Positions 1-6,659 are shown, counted from the stretch's first letter. The stretch: DNA of 7,464 nt from an uncultured Lachnoanaerobaculum sp. (GCA_916720285.1 CAKAQP010000114.1:1-7464); one strand, 5' to 3'. Made by a program: numbers and translations. Notes: generated from the letters alone by a model not told the origin.

Positions 1-1924
1 AATACTTAACGAACTTGGAAAGCCGGGTTCTTTGATCTTTGTAGATCCACAGGGAAATACTGTACTTACAGGTGATCAGGTGGCAACAGCCAAAGCCGGT
101 ATTATTGATAATAACGGTAACAGTGAGTATGTTGTATCACTTACATTTACAGATGAGGGTTCAAAGGCTTTTGCAGAGGCTACTGCAAGACTTATCGGAC
201 AAAGAATTGCTATTATATATGACAATGTAATTTATTCAAATCCTACAGTTCAGACTGCTATAACAGGAGGAACAGCACAGATTACAGGTATGACTTCATA
301 TGATGAAGCAAAGAATCTTGCTTCTACTATACGTATAGGTTCACTTTCACTTGAGCTTGAAGAGCTTAGAAGTAATGTGGTAGGAGCAAAGCTTGGACAG
401 GAAGCTATATCTACAAGTATGAAGGCTGCTGCGGTAGGATTTGTTATCCTTGCAGTATTTATGATAGCGGTTTTCTTACTTCCGGGATTTGCATCGGTAC
501 TTGCACTTTCATTATATGTTATACTTGAGATTTTACTCTTGTCAGCATTTGAAATTACACTGACATTGCCGGGTATTGCAGGTATTATCCTTTCAATCGG
601 TATGGCGGTGGATGCAAATGTTATTATCTTTACCAGAATCAAGGAAGAAATCGGACTTGGTAAGAGTGTAAATGAATCTATTAATGCAGGATTTAAGAAA
701 GCTTTGTCGGCTATCGTTGACGGAAATGTTACTACACTTATAGCTGCAGCCGTACTTTATCTTAGAGGTTCAGGTACTGTAAAGGGATTTGCACAGACAC
801 TTGCACTCGGTATTATACTGTCAATGTTTACAGCATTATTCGTTACAAGATTTATTATGAAGGCTTTCTATAATATAGGACTTGATAATCCTAAATTATA
901 TGGTAAGAAGCTTGCAAGAAAGCCTATCAACTTTGTCGGAATGAAGAATATAACAATTGCCATATCGGTGATTATTATATTGGCAGGCGTTGTAGGCGCA
1001 GGTTACAATAAGGTAAAAATCGGTAATTTATTTAACTACGGTATAGACTTTAAGGGCGGTACCTCAACAAATGTTACATTTAATGAGGACTATTCACTTG
1101 ACAGAATTTCAAAAGAGGTTGTTCCTGTCGTGGAATCTATAACAGGTGAAGCCGGAACACAGACACAAAAGGTGGAAGGTTCAAATGAGGTTATCATAAA
1201 GACACGTACACTTTCAGTGGATGAGAGAGAGAAACTTAACAGCGCTCTTGCCGAAAAGTTCGGTGTTGATGCGGAGAAGATTACGGCGGAGTCAATATCA
1301 GGTGCTGTAAGTTCCGAGATGAAGAAAGATGCTGTTGTAGCCACAGTTATTGCTACAATACTTATGCTTCTTTATATTTGGTTCAGATTTAAAGACTTCA
1401 GATTTGCAACAAGTTCAGTGCTTGCACTTGTACATGACGTATTAATCGTTATTACATTCTATGCACTGCTTCGTTGGAGTGTAGGATCGACATTTATTGC
1501 ATGTATCCTTACAATAGTCGGTTACTCTATCAATGCTACTATCGTAATATTTGACAGAATAAGAGAGAATAAGGAAATATTGCCTAGAGCTACTACTAAG
1601 GAAGAGATCATAAATACAAGTATTACAGAAACACTTACAAGAAGTATTTATTCATCACTTACTACATTTATCATGATTTTTGTATTGTATATTATGGGAG
1701 TTTCTTCTATCAGAGAATTTGCATTACCGATCATGGTAGGTATCGTGGCAGGTACATATTCTTCCGTATTCTTATCAAGTATCTTCTGGTATATCTTCAG
1801 CAACAGATTTGATAAGAAACTCGAGCAGAAGAAGGAAGATGAGAAGGCACAAAAAGCTAAGAATAAGAAGAAAAAAGATAAAAAGGTTGAAATAAATAAA
1901 GACAGCAATGGTGCTGTAGTTTAG
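1..1924 (+). CDS. secDF: Fused preprotein translocase subunit SecDF (5' end cut off by window)
   Basis: Membrane-embedded accessory motor of the SecYEG translocon, which in this family uses ion flow to pull exported proteins across the membrane. The reading frame is open from base 2, so the gene starts upstream; TM1 and most of the first extracytoplasmic (P1) domain are missing. Visible in order: the end of P1; a SecD membrane block (about nt 425-860) with GMAVDANVIIF and GTVKGFAQTLALGI motifs; a SecF TM (about 950-1006) followed by GIDFKGGT (about 1040-1063); a small P4-like domain; then five SecF TMs (about 1326-1800) with LALVHDV and GYSINATIVIFDRIREN. The conserved SecD Asp is present (codon 611-613) and so is the SecF Arg (1640-1642), but the SecF Asp is Ala (1535-1537). 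The tail (about 1803-1921) is very Lys-rich and presumably cytoplasmic. tgt follows after 7 bases. Identity is certain; the Ala is the only oddity. Confidence 0.97.
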   Translation, partial: ILNELGKPGSLIFVDPQGNTVLTGDQVATAKAGIIDNNGNSEYVVSLTFTDEGSKAFAEATARLIGQRIAIIYDNVIYSNPTVQTAITGGTAQITGMTSYDEAKNLASTIRIGSLSLELEELRSNVVGAKLGQEAISTSMKAAAVGFVILAVFMIAVFLLPGFASVLALSLYVILEILLLSAFEITLTLPGIAGIILSIGMAVDANVIIFTRIKEEIGLGKSVNESINAGFKKALSAIVDGNVTTLIAAAVLYLRGSGTVKGFAQTLALGIILSMFTALFVTRFIMKAFYNIGLDNPKLYGKKLARKPINFVGMKNITIAISVIIILAGVVGAGYNKVKIGNLFNYGIDFKGGTSTNVTFNEDYSLDRISKEVVPVVESITGEAGTQTQKVEGSNEVIIKTRTLSVDEREKLNSALAEKFGVDAEKITAESISGAVSSEMKKDAVVATVIATILMLLYIWFRFKDFRFATSSVLALVHDVLIVITFYALLRWSVGSTFIACILTIVGYSINATIVIFDRIRENKEILPRATTKEEIINTSITETLTRSIYSSLTTFIMIFVLYIMGVSSIREFALPIMVGIVAGTYSSVFLSSIFWYIFSNRFDKKLEQKKEDEKAQKAKNKKKKDKKVEINKDSNGAVV

Positions 1925-1931
1925 GTATTTT

Positions 1932-3068
1932 ATGAAATATGAAATAAAGGCTGTGGACAATAGAGCAAAAAGTGCTACTATGGAAACAGTGCATGGTACC
2001 GTAGAGACACCGCTTTTTATGAATGTCGGCACTGTAGCCGCTATAAAAGGGGCTGTCTCAACGGATGACCTTAAGGAAATAGGTTGTCAGGTTGAACTCT
2101 CAAACACATATCACCTGCATGTAAGAACGGGTGATAAGCTTATAAAAGAGTTTGGCGGTCTACATGAGTTTATGCACTGGGATAGACCGATACTGACAGA
2201 TTCAGGCGGTTTTCAGGTGTTTTCACTGGCGAAACTCAGAAAAATCAAGGAAGAGGGCGTAGCTTTCAATTCACATATTGACGGAAGAAAGATATTCATG
2301 GGACCTGAAGAGAGTATGCAAATACAATCAAATTTAGGCTCTACAATAGCAATGGCATTTGATGAATGTCCTCCGGCACTTGCAGAGAGAAAATATATAG
2401 AGGAATCGGTTGCACGTACTACCAGATGGTTGCAAAGATGTAAGGTGGAGATGGACAGGCTCAATTCACTGGAGGATACCATAAATAAAGAGCAGTTGCT
2501 CTTTGGTATAAACCAAGGCGGAGTTATTGACGATATCAGAATCTCACATGCAAAAGCAATAAGCGAGATGAATCTTGACGGATATGCAATAGGAGGTCTG
2601 GCTGTCGGTGAGAGCCATGAGGAGATGTACCATATACTTGATGTAACGGTTGAACATCTGCCAAAGGATAAGCCTACATATCTTATGGGTGTAGGTACCC
2701 CTATAAATATTCTTGAAGCGGTAGACAGGGGAGTGGATTTCTTTGACTGTGTATATCCGAGCAGAAACGGTAGACATGGACATGTATATACAAACCATGG
2801 AAAGCTGAACCTTTTTAACAAGAAATATGAGCTTGATAAAAGACCTATAGAAGAGGGATGTAACTGTCCGGCCTGTAGATCATATTCAAGGGGCTATATC
2901 AGACATTTGCTGAAAGCAAATGAAATGCTTGGTATGCGTCTTTGTGTATTGCACAATTTATATTTCTATAATACAATGATGAGTGAGATTCGCACAGCTA
3001 TACGCGAAAATAGATATACAGAATATAAAAATAACAAAATAAGAACCATGCTTGAAGGTTCTAAATAG
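1932..3068 (+). CDS. tgt: Queuine/preQ1 tRNA-guanine transglycosylase (Tgt)
   Basis: Exchanges guanine at wobble position 34 of GUN-anticodon tRNAs for a 7-deazaguanine base, the key step towards queuosine. The 378 residues are full length for the bacterial family. The general acid/base Asp is D90 in LTDSGGFQVFSL, the nucleophile is D272 in FFDCVYPSRNGR, and the zinc ligands are C310, C312, C315 and H341; all are in register with E. coli Tgt. The base-pocket segments FDEC and GGLAVGE keep the Cys and Val usual in bacterial enzymes, which suggests preQ1 as substrate, but some Clostridia salvage queuine and the sequence alone does not settle it. No preQ1 synthesis, transport or queA gene lies in this window. 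The start ATG has only a weak SD (AGG at 1923-1925) that overlaps the secDF stop, so translation is probably coupled. The stop in turn overlaps the SD of yajC. Confidence 0.97.
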   Translation: MKYEIKAVDNRAKSATMETVHGTVETPLFMNVGTVAAIKGAVSTDDLKEIGCQVELSNTYHLHVRTGDKLIKEFGGLHEFMHWDRPILTDSGGFQVFSLAKLRKIKEEGVAFNSHIDGRKIFMGPEESMQIQSNLGSTIAMAFDECPPALAERKYIEESVARTTRWLQRCKVEMDRLNSLEDTINKEQLLFGINQGGVIDDIRISHAKAISEMNLDGYAIGGLAVGESHEEMYHILDVTVEHLPKDKPTYLMGVGTPINILEAVDRGVDFFDCVYPSRNGRHGHVYTNHGKLNLFNKKYELDKRPIEEGCNCPACRSYSRGYIRHLLKANEMLGMRLCVLHNLYFYNTMMSEIRTAIRENRYTEYKNNKIRTMLEGSK

Positions 3069-3072
3069 GAGG
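3067..3072 (+). promoter_or_regulatory. Ribosome binding site of yajC, overlapping the tgt stop
   Basis: A perfect AGGAGG lies three bases before ATG 3076, and its first two bases are the last two of the tgt TAG stop. This supports ATG 3076 over the upstream in-frame TTG at 3052, which has no SD and would overlap tgt. The spacer is shorter than usual, so TTG 3085 remains a remote alternative. Confidence 0.75.
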
Positions 3073-3075
3073 ACT

Positions 3076-3384
3076 ATGAATATTTTGGCAACTGCGAATG
3101 CAGGTGGTGGTTTTGGAGTAGGTGCGATTGCAATGTATGTAGTGTTTATAGGAGCTATATTTTATTTTATGGCCTATAGACCTAATAAAAAAGAAAAAGC
3201 TAAGCAGGCTGAGCTTTTTGCAAGTTTGGAAGTTGGCGATACGGTAGAGACTGCATCAGGATTTTATGGTGTATTGATCGATATTACAGATGACACTGTA
3301 ATAGTGGAGTTTGGAAACAATAAAAATTGCCGTATTCCGATGAGAAAAGATGCCATTGTAAAGAACGAAAAGATGACATTATAA
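3076..3384 (+). CDS. yajC: Preprotein translocase accessory subunit YajC
   Basis: Small single-pass membrane protein of 102 residues that associates with SecDF at the SecYEG translocon; its exact role is unresolved and it is usually dispensable. The sequence shows a short Gly-rich N-terminus (residues 8-16), one hydrophobic segment (about 16-34) and the family hallmark RPNKKEKAKQ just after it, a basic stop-transfer stretch. A cytoplasmic beta-rich domain follows, containing LEVGDTVETASGFYGVL, which matches the YajC pattern of a GD..VT..G..G motif. Length and order of elements are typical. It is the last gene before a strong terminator, in the same unit as secDF and tgt, which supports the Sec role. 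Finding yajC downstream of both tgt and secDF is not the common order. Confidence 0.95.
   Translation: MNILATANAGGGFGVGAIAMYVVFIGAIFYFMAYRPNKKEKAKQAELFASLEVGDTVETASGFYGVLIDITDDTVIVEFGNNKNCRIPMRKDAIVKNEKMTL
3274..3302 (+). promoter_or_regulatory. Possible sigma-A promoter inside yajC
   Basis: TTGATC (3274-3279, 4 of 6 matches to TTGACA) is followed after exactly 17 bases by TGTAAT (3297-3302, 5 of 6 to TATAAT). It would start transcription near 3309 and give the exonuclease unit a leader of about 130 bases containing the terminator hairpin. AT-rich DNA yields such matches by chance, so this is only a candidate, but the lack of room for a promoter after the terminator makes it relevant. Confidence 0.27.
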
Positions 3385-3398
3385 AATAAGACAAAATT

Positions 3399-3425
3399 AA
3401 AGCACATCTTCGGATGTGCTTTTTT
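3399..3425 (+). terminator. Intrinsic terminator after yajC with UUCG tetraloop
   Basis: AGCACATC (3401-3408) pairs perfectly with GATGTGCT (3413-3420), and two further A-T pairs extend the stem to ten. The loop is TTCG closed by C-G, the exceptionally stable cUUCGg tetraloop. Six T residues run from 3420 to 3425. It lies 15 bases after the yajC stop and should end the secDF-tgt-yajC transcript. It also sits directly before the SD of the next gene. Confidence 0.93.
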
Positions 3426-3435
3426 GGAAAGGTGG
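3426..3435 (+). promoter_or_regulatory. Ribosome binding site of the first exonuclease gene
   Basis: GGAAAGGTGG ends two bases before ATG 3438; aligned to the anti-SD, the AAGG core sits about five bases from the ATG. This selects ATG 3438 over the in-frame ATG at 3414, which is buried in the terminator stem. The site begins immediately after the terminator T-run. Confidence 0.7.
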
Positions 3436-3437
3436 AT

Positions 3438-4433
3438 ATGGATAGTTATATAGTGCTGGATTTGGAATGGAACCAAAGTCCTAACGGCAGAGAATACAGC
3501 AATAAAGATCTTCCCTTTGAAATAATAGAAATAGGAGCGGTGAAGCTTGATTCAAAACTTAAAAAAGTCGATGAATTTCATAGAGTAATAAAGCCTACAG
3601 TTTATAAAAAGATGCATTTTAAAGTGCATGAGGTGGTACAGATAGGTATCGGAGAGTTGAAGAAAAAGGGAGTTCCTTTTACAGAAGCTATAAAGGATTT
3701 CTTTAAGTTTTGTGAGCTTGACAATAAGGAAAAAAAGACCATACTGTGTACATGGGGAAATCTCGATTTGGTGGAACTTCAAAGAAACATGAAATTTTAC
3801 AATGTGGAAAATAAATTTGAGTATCCTTTGTTTTACTATGATATTCAAAAGCTTTTTAATATAAGATACCCTAACGGAGAACAGGATAGGATACCTCTTG
3901 AAAGAGCTGTAAATATGCTTAATATTGAGAATAACAGACCTTTTCATCATGCTTTAGATGATGCCGTATATACGGCTGAAGTAATGCAAAATATGGATTT
4001 CGGACCTGTAAGTGAATATTATTCACTCGACTATTATCGTGTACCGAGAAGCAGTGAAGAGGAAATATATTTGCATTTTTCGGGATATTCAAAGTTTGTA
4101 TCCACTCTGTTTCCTACAAAAGAAGAGGCGATAGTGGATAAGCATAATTCGGATCTTATTTGTGACAGATGCAACAGAATGTTAAAGAAAAAAATAAAAT
4201 GGTTTTCAACAAATCAGAGAAATTACTACTGTATAGGAATCTGCCCTGAACATGGTATTGTTAAGGGGAAAATAAGAGTAAGAAAAAATGATGACGGATA
4301 CTATGTAATAAAGACTACAAAGGTTGTAGATACGGCAACCTTTGAAGAAATCAGAGAAAAGTACGAAGAGAGCAAGCAAAAGAAATTGATTAAGAGCAAA
4401 AGAAGGTTTTTAAAAGATTCGGAAGAGGTATAA
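3438..4433 (+). CDS. DEDDh 3'-5' exonuclease with C-terminal Cys/His cluster
   Basis: Predicted cytoplasmic exonuclease of the RNase T/DnaQ/ERI-1 superfamily, 331 residues. Exo I is VLDLEWN with D8 and E10, Exo II is WGNLDLVEL with D110, and Exo III is HHALDDA with H170 and D175, so all five DEDDh catalytic positions are present. The WG.LD form of Exo II and the ..DLEWN start are closer to KapD/ERI-1-like proteins than to the DNA polymerase epsilon subunit. The catalytic domain ends near residue 195. A C-terminal part follows with C242-x2-C245, C265-x3-C269 and H272, which looks like a zinc-binding ribbon, then a Lys/Arg-rich end. Such a basic, zinc-binding tail could bind nucleic acid; this is inference. 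The natural substrate (RNA or DNA) cannot be read from the sequence. It opens the second gene unit, directly after a terminator; its TAA stop abuts the TTG start of the next gene. Confidence 0.9.
   Translation: MDSYIVLDLEWNQSPNGREYSNKDLPFEIIEIGAVKLDSKLKKVDEFHRVIKPTVYKKMHFKVHEVVQIGIGELKKKGVPFTEAIKDFFKFCELDNKEKKTILCTWGNLDLVELQRNMKFYNVENKFEYPLFYYDIQKLFNIRYPNGEQDRIPLERAVNMLNIENNRPFHHALDDAVYTAEVMQNMDFGPVSEYYSLDYYRVPRSSEEEIYLHFSGYSKFVSTLFPTKEEAIVDKHNSDLICDRCNRMLKKKIKWFSTNQRNYYCIGICPEHGIVKGKIRVRKNDDGYYVIKTTKVVDTATFEEIREKYEESKQKKLIKSKRRFLKDSEEV
4424..4428 (+). promoter_or_regulatory. Ribosome binding site supporting the TTG start of sua5
   Basis: AGAGG at about 4424-4428 lies five bases before TTG 4434, inside the end of the exonuclease gene. 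The next in-frame ATG is within the conserved catalytic domain, so TTG is the sensible start. Confidence 0.65.
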
Positions 4434-5531
4434 TTGGAGCAGGAAATAAAAGAAACTATTTTAAAAAAGATAGATAAAAAAGATATAAATGAATTATATA
4501 GAGACGGAGATATTAAAGAGGCCGCAATTATAATAAAAAACGGAGGTCTGGTGGCGTTTCCTACAGAAACGGTGTATGGACTGGGTGCAAATGCTCTGAT
4601 GCCTGAAGCTGCAAAAAAGATCTATGCGGCAAAGGGCAGACCGAGCGACAATCCGTTGATAGTGCATATTGCAAAAACGGATGATGTAAAAGATATTGCA
4701 AATGATATACCGGAGTTGTTTTATACTTTGGCAAATAAGTTTTGGCCCGGACCTATGACCGTGGTACTAAAAAAGAAGAGTATTATACCGGATGCTACAA
4801 GCGGAGGTCTTGATACGGTTGCGATAAGACTTCCTGAGAGTAATATTGCAAGAGCTTTGATAGAAGTTTCGGGAGTGCCGATAGCCGCACCAAGTGCAAA
4901 TACTTCGGGCAGACCATCTCCGACAAAAGCCTCTCATGTATTTGAAGATATGAATTCCAAGATAGAGATGATAATAGACGGTGGTGAAGTCGGAATAGGT
5001 GTGGAGTCCACAATAGTGGATTTGACAGAAAATACTCCGACATTATTGAGGCCCGGTGCAATTACTCTTGAAATGCTTAGAGAGGTGTGCGGTAATGTAA
5101 ATATAGATCCTGCAATTGAGCATCTTCTATCAACAGGAGAGGCACCTAAGGCGCCGGGAATGAAATATAAGCACTATGCTCCGAAGGCTGATATGAAGAT
5201 ACTAAGAGGAAGTGAGGATGCAGTATCGGATTATCTTAGGTCACAGATAATGGAATCGGAACTTGAGATGGCTATACTTACTGTGGATGAACATAAAAGT
5301 GATCTTGTTTCATTTATTAAAGAAAATAAAAAAGATAATGTGAAGCTTTTAAGCCTTGGCAGTGTAAAAGATTTGAGCAGTATTGCCCATAACCTCTTTG
5401 ATGTACTTAGAAAATGTGATGAACTAGGAGTAAAGAATATAATATCCGAGTCATTTGATGAGAGCGGCATCGGAAGAGCGGTAATGAACAGACTAAAGAA
5501 AGCCGCGGGTTTTAATATAATAGATTTATAG
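4434..5531 (+). CDS. sua5: L-threonylcarbamoyladenylate synthase (Sua5/YwlC type)
   Basis: Makes threonylcarbamoyl-AMP from threonine, bicarbonate and ATP, the first step of t6A37 modification of ANN-decoding tRNAs; the TsaD complex then transfers the group to tRNA. The 365 residues are the long Sua5 form (like B. subtilis YwlC), not the short TsaC form of E. coli. The N-terminal YrdC domain (about 25-215) begins at GGLVAFPTETVYGLGANA, carries K67/R69/S71/N73 in KGRPSDNP, and has S154 and N156 in APSANTSG. The linker contains APGMKYKHYAP, the element that reaches over the active site in Sua5 proteins. The C-terminal Sua5 domain (about 245-365) ends with ESFDESGIGRAVMNRLKKAAG, the usual signature. 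The start is TTG at 4434, immediately after the upstream stop. About 25 residues precede the domain, normal for the family. Other t6A genes are not in the window. Confidence 0.96.
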   Translation: MEQEIKETILKKIDKKDINELYRDGDIKEAAIIIKNGGLVAFPTETVYGLGANALMPEAAKKIYAAKGRPSDNPLIVHIAKTDDVKDIANDIPELFYTLANKFWPGPMTVVLKKKSIIPDATSGGLDTVAIRLPESNIARALIEVSGVPIAAPSANTSGRPSPTKASHVFEDMNSKIEMIIDGGEVGIGVESTIVDLTENTPTLLRPGAITLEMLREVCGNVNIDPAIEHLLSTGEAPKAPGMKYKHYAPKADMKILRGSEDAVSDYLRSQIMESELEMAILTVDEHKSDLVSFIKENKKDNVKLLSLGSVKDLSSIAHNLFDVLRKCDELGVKNIISESFDESGIGRAVMNRLKKAAGFNIIDL

Positions 5532-5535
5532 GTGG
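5530..5535 (+). promoter_or_regulatory. Ribosome binding site of the dCMP deaminase gene, overlapping the sua5 stop
   Basis: AGGTGG lies just before ATG 5539 and shares AG with the sua5 TAG stop (5529-5531). It is the same kind of stop-SD fusion as at the tgt/yajC junction. Confidence 0.65.
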
Positions 5536-5538
5536 ATT

Positions 5539-6033
5539 ATGAGCGAAAAAAGAGAAGATTATATAAATTGGGATGAATATTTTATAGGTGTTGCAAAACT
5601 CAGTGCAAGAAGGTCAAAGGATCCGAACACTCAGGTAGGTGCCTGTATAGTAAGTGAGGATAATAAGATACTGTCTATGGGATACAACGGATTTCCGAGA
5701 GGCTGTTCCGATGAAGATTTTCCATGGGGAAAGGAATTCGAACTTACAGATCCTTACAATGCAAAGTATCTGTATTCAACACATAGTGAATTGAATGCAA
5801 TATTAAACTACAGAGGAGGTTCTTTAGAGGGAAGTAAAATATATGTGACTTTATTTCCGTGTAATGAATGTGCAAAGGCAATAATTCAGGCGGGTATAAA
5901 GACTATAATATATGAGGAGGATAAATATGCCTCAAGCCCTTCCGTAAGAGCCAGTAAAAGAATGTTGAATGCGGCAGGTGTAAGATATTATGAATATCAG
6001 CCAAGCGGAAGAAAAATAGAGATAACGGTATGA
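5539..6033 (+). CDS. Deoxycytidylate (dCMP) deaminase
   Basis: Zinc enzyme converting dCMP to dUMP, the substrate of thymidylate synthase. The 164 residues cover the whole domain. Zinc and catalytic residues are H82 and E84 in THSELNAILN, and C108 and C111 in FPCNECAKAIIQAGI. The N-terminal WDEYF..VA.LSARRSKDPNTQVGA and the GYNGFPRGCSD segment are hallmarks of the allosteric dCMP deaminases. From memory, the LFPCNECAKAIIQAGIK and N-terminal stretches resemble human DCTD strikingly, more so than a generic cytidine deaminase. The usual HAE is HSE here; the intervening residue is not a ligand. Regulation by dCTP/dTTP is expected from the family, not shown here. In Bacillus the related gene is comEB, but no competence genes are adjacent. 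Its last four bases overlap nth as ATGA, which suggests coupled translation. Confidence 0.94.
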   Translation: MSEKREDYINWDEYFIGVAKLSARRSKDPNTQVGACIVSEDNKILSMGYNGFPRGCSDEDFPWGKEFELTDPYNAKYLYSTHSELNAILNYRGGSLEGSKIYVTLFPCNECAKAIIQAGIKTIIYEEDKYASSPSVRASKRMLNAAGVRYYEYQPSGRKIEITV

Positions 6034-6659
6034 TTGATAAAAGACTTGAAAGAATTTTAAAGAAATTAGATGAAACATATGGTACGGAAAAAATAATTTA
6101 TTTGGAGTATAATACTCCGTGGCAACTTCTGTTTGCCACCATACTCAGTGCTCAATGTACCGATGCCAGAGTAAATATGGTGACAAGAGATTTGTATAAA
6201 AAATATGACAGTCTGAAGAAGTTTGCCGATGCAGATTTATCTGAAATGGAGAAAGATATACATTCCATAGGTTTTTATCATAATAAAGCTAAAAATTTAA
6301 TTGCCTGTGCAAGAAAGCTTTTGACCGACTTTGGAGGAGAGGTGCCAAGCGATCTCGAGGACCTTTTAACTCTTCCGGGAGTGGGAAGAAAGACAGCCAA
6401 TGTAATCAGAGGAAATATATTTAATCTGCCAAGTATAGTGGTAGATACACATGTAAAAAGGATTACAAAAAAGCTCGGGTTCACAGAAAGTGACGATCCG
6501 GTAAAAATAGAGTTTGAACTTATGGAGATACTCCCAAAAGATCATTGGATAGTCTGGAATACGGACTTGATAACTCTTGGCAGGACCATATGTATTGCAA
6601 GAAGAGAAAAATGTGATATTTGTTTTTTAAGAGACGACTGTCCCAGTGCCAAAGTATGA
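6030..6659 (+). CDS. nth: Endonuclease III, DNA glycosylase/AP lyase
   Basis: Base-excision repair enzyme that removes oxidised pyrimidines and cleaves the strand at the resulting abasic site. The 209 residues are almost exactly the E. coli length. The helix-hairpin-helix LLTLPGVGRKTANVI carries the catalytic lysine K121, and VVDTHVKRI carries the catalytic aspartate D139. The C-terminal [4Fe-4S] loop is complete: C188-x6-C195-x2-C198-x5-C204. Each of these is one residue from its E. coli counterpart. LLFATILSAQCTDARVN is the usual N-terminal signature. The ATG overlaps the stop of the dCMP deaminase gene (ATGA 6030-6033), and no clear SD precedes it, so translation probably depends on the upstream gene. 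The stop likewise overlaps the start of the next gene. I see nothing missing or unusual in the protein. Confidence 0.97.
   Translation: MIDKRLERILKKLDETYGTEKIIYLEYNTPWQLLFATILSAQCTDARVNMVTRDLYKKYDSLKKFADADLSEMEKDIHSIGFYHNKAKNLIACARKLLTDFGGEVPSDLEDLLTLPGVGRKTANVIRGNIFNLPSIVVDTHVKRITKKLGFTESDDPVKIEFELMEILPKDHWIVWNTDLITLGRTICIARREKCDICFLRDDCPSAKV

Noticed and set aside
1648..2032. Two hydrophobic minus-strand open frames across the secDF/tgt junction
   Set aside because: The hydrophobic Phe/Leu/Ser-rich translations are the complement of the Lys-rich tail and TM codons of secDF; no start signals are seen.
2213..2821. 202-residue open frame on the minus strand within tgt
   Set aside because: It lies entirely opposite the conserved tgt gene, has no SD, and its translation shows no recognisable domain; it is a shadow of the coding strand.
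3052..3075. Longer yajC form starting at TTG 3052
   Set aside because: It would overlap tgt, lacks an SD and adds eight residues atypical for YajC; ATG 3076 has a perfect AGGAGG.
3414..3437. Exonuclease start at ATG 3414
   Set aside because: This ATG is within the terminator stem and has no SD; ATG 3438 has an SD and lies directly before the Exo I motif.
3385..3437. Small RNA or riboswitch between yajC and the exonuclease gene
   Set aside because: The 53 bases hold only a simple terminator hairpin and an SD; there is no space for an aptamer domain.
3552..3950. 132-residue minus-strand open frame within the first exonuclease gene
   Set aside because: Opposite a well-supported gene with all catalytic motifs; composition is that of antisense to AT-rich coding DNA.
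6620..6655. Longer form of the second exonuclease starting at TTG 6620
   Set aside because: It would read out of frame through the iron-sulfur loop codons of nth and has no SD; ATG 6656 in the ATGA overlap fits the family start.
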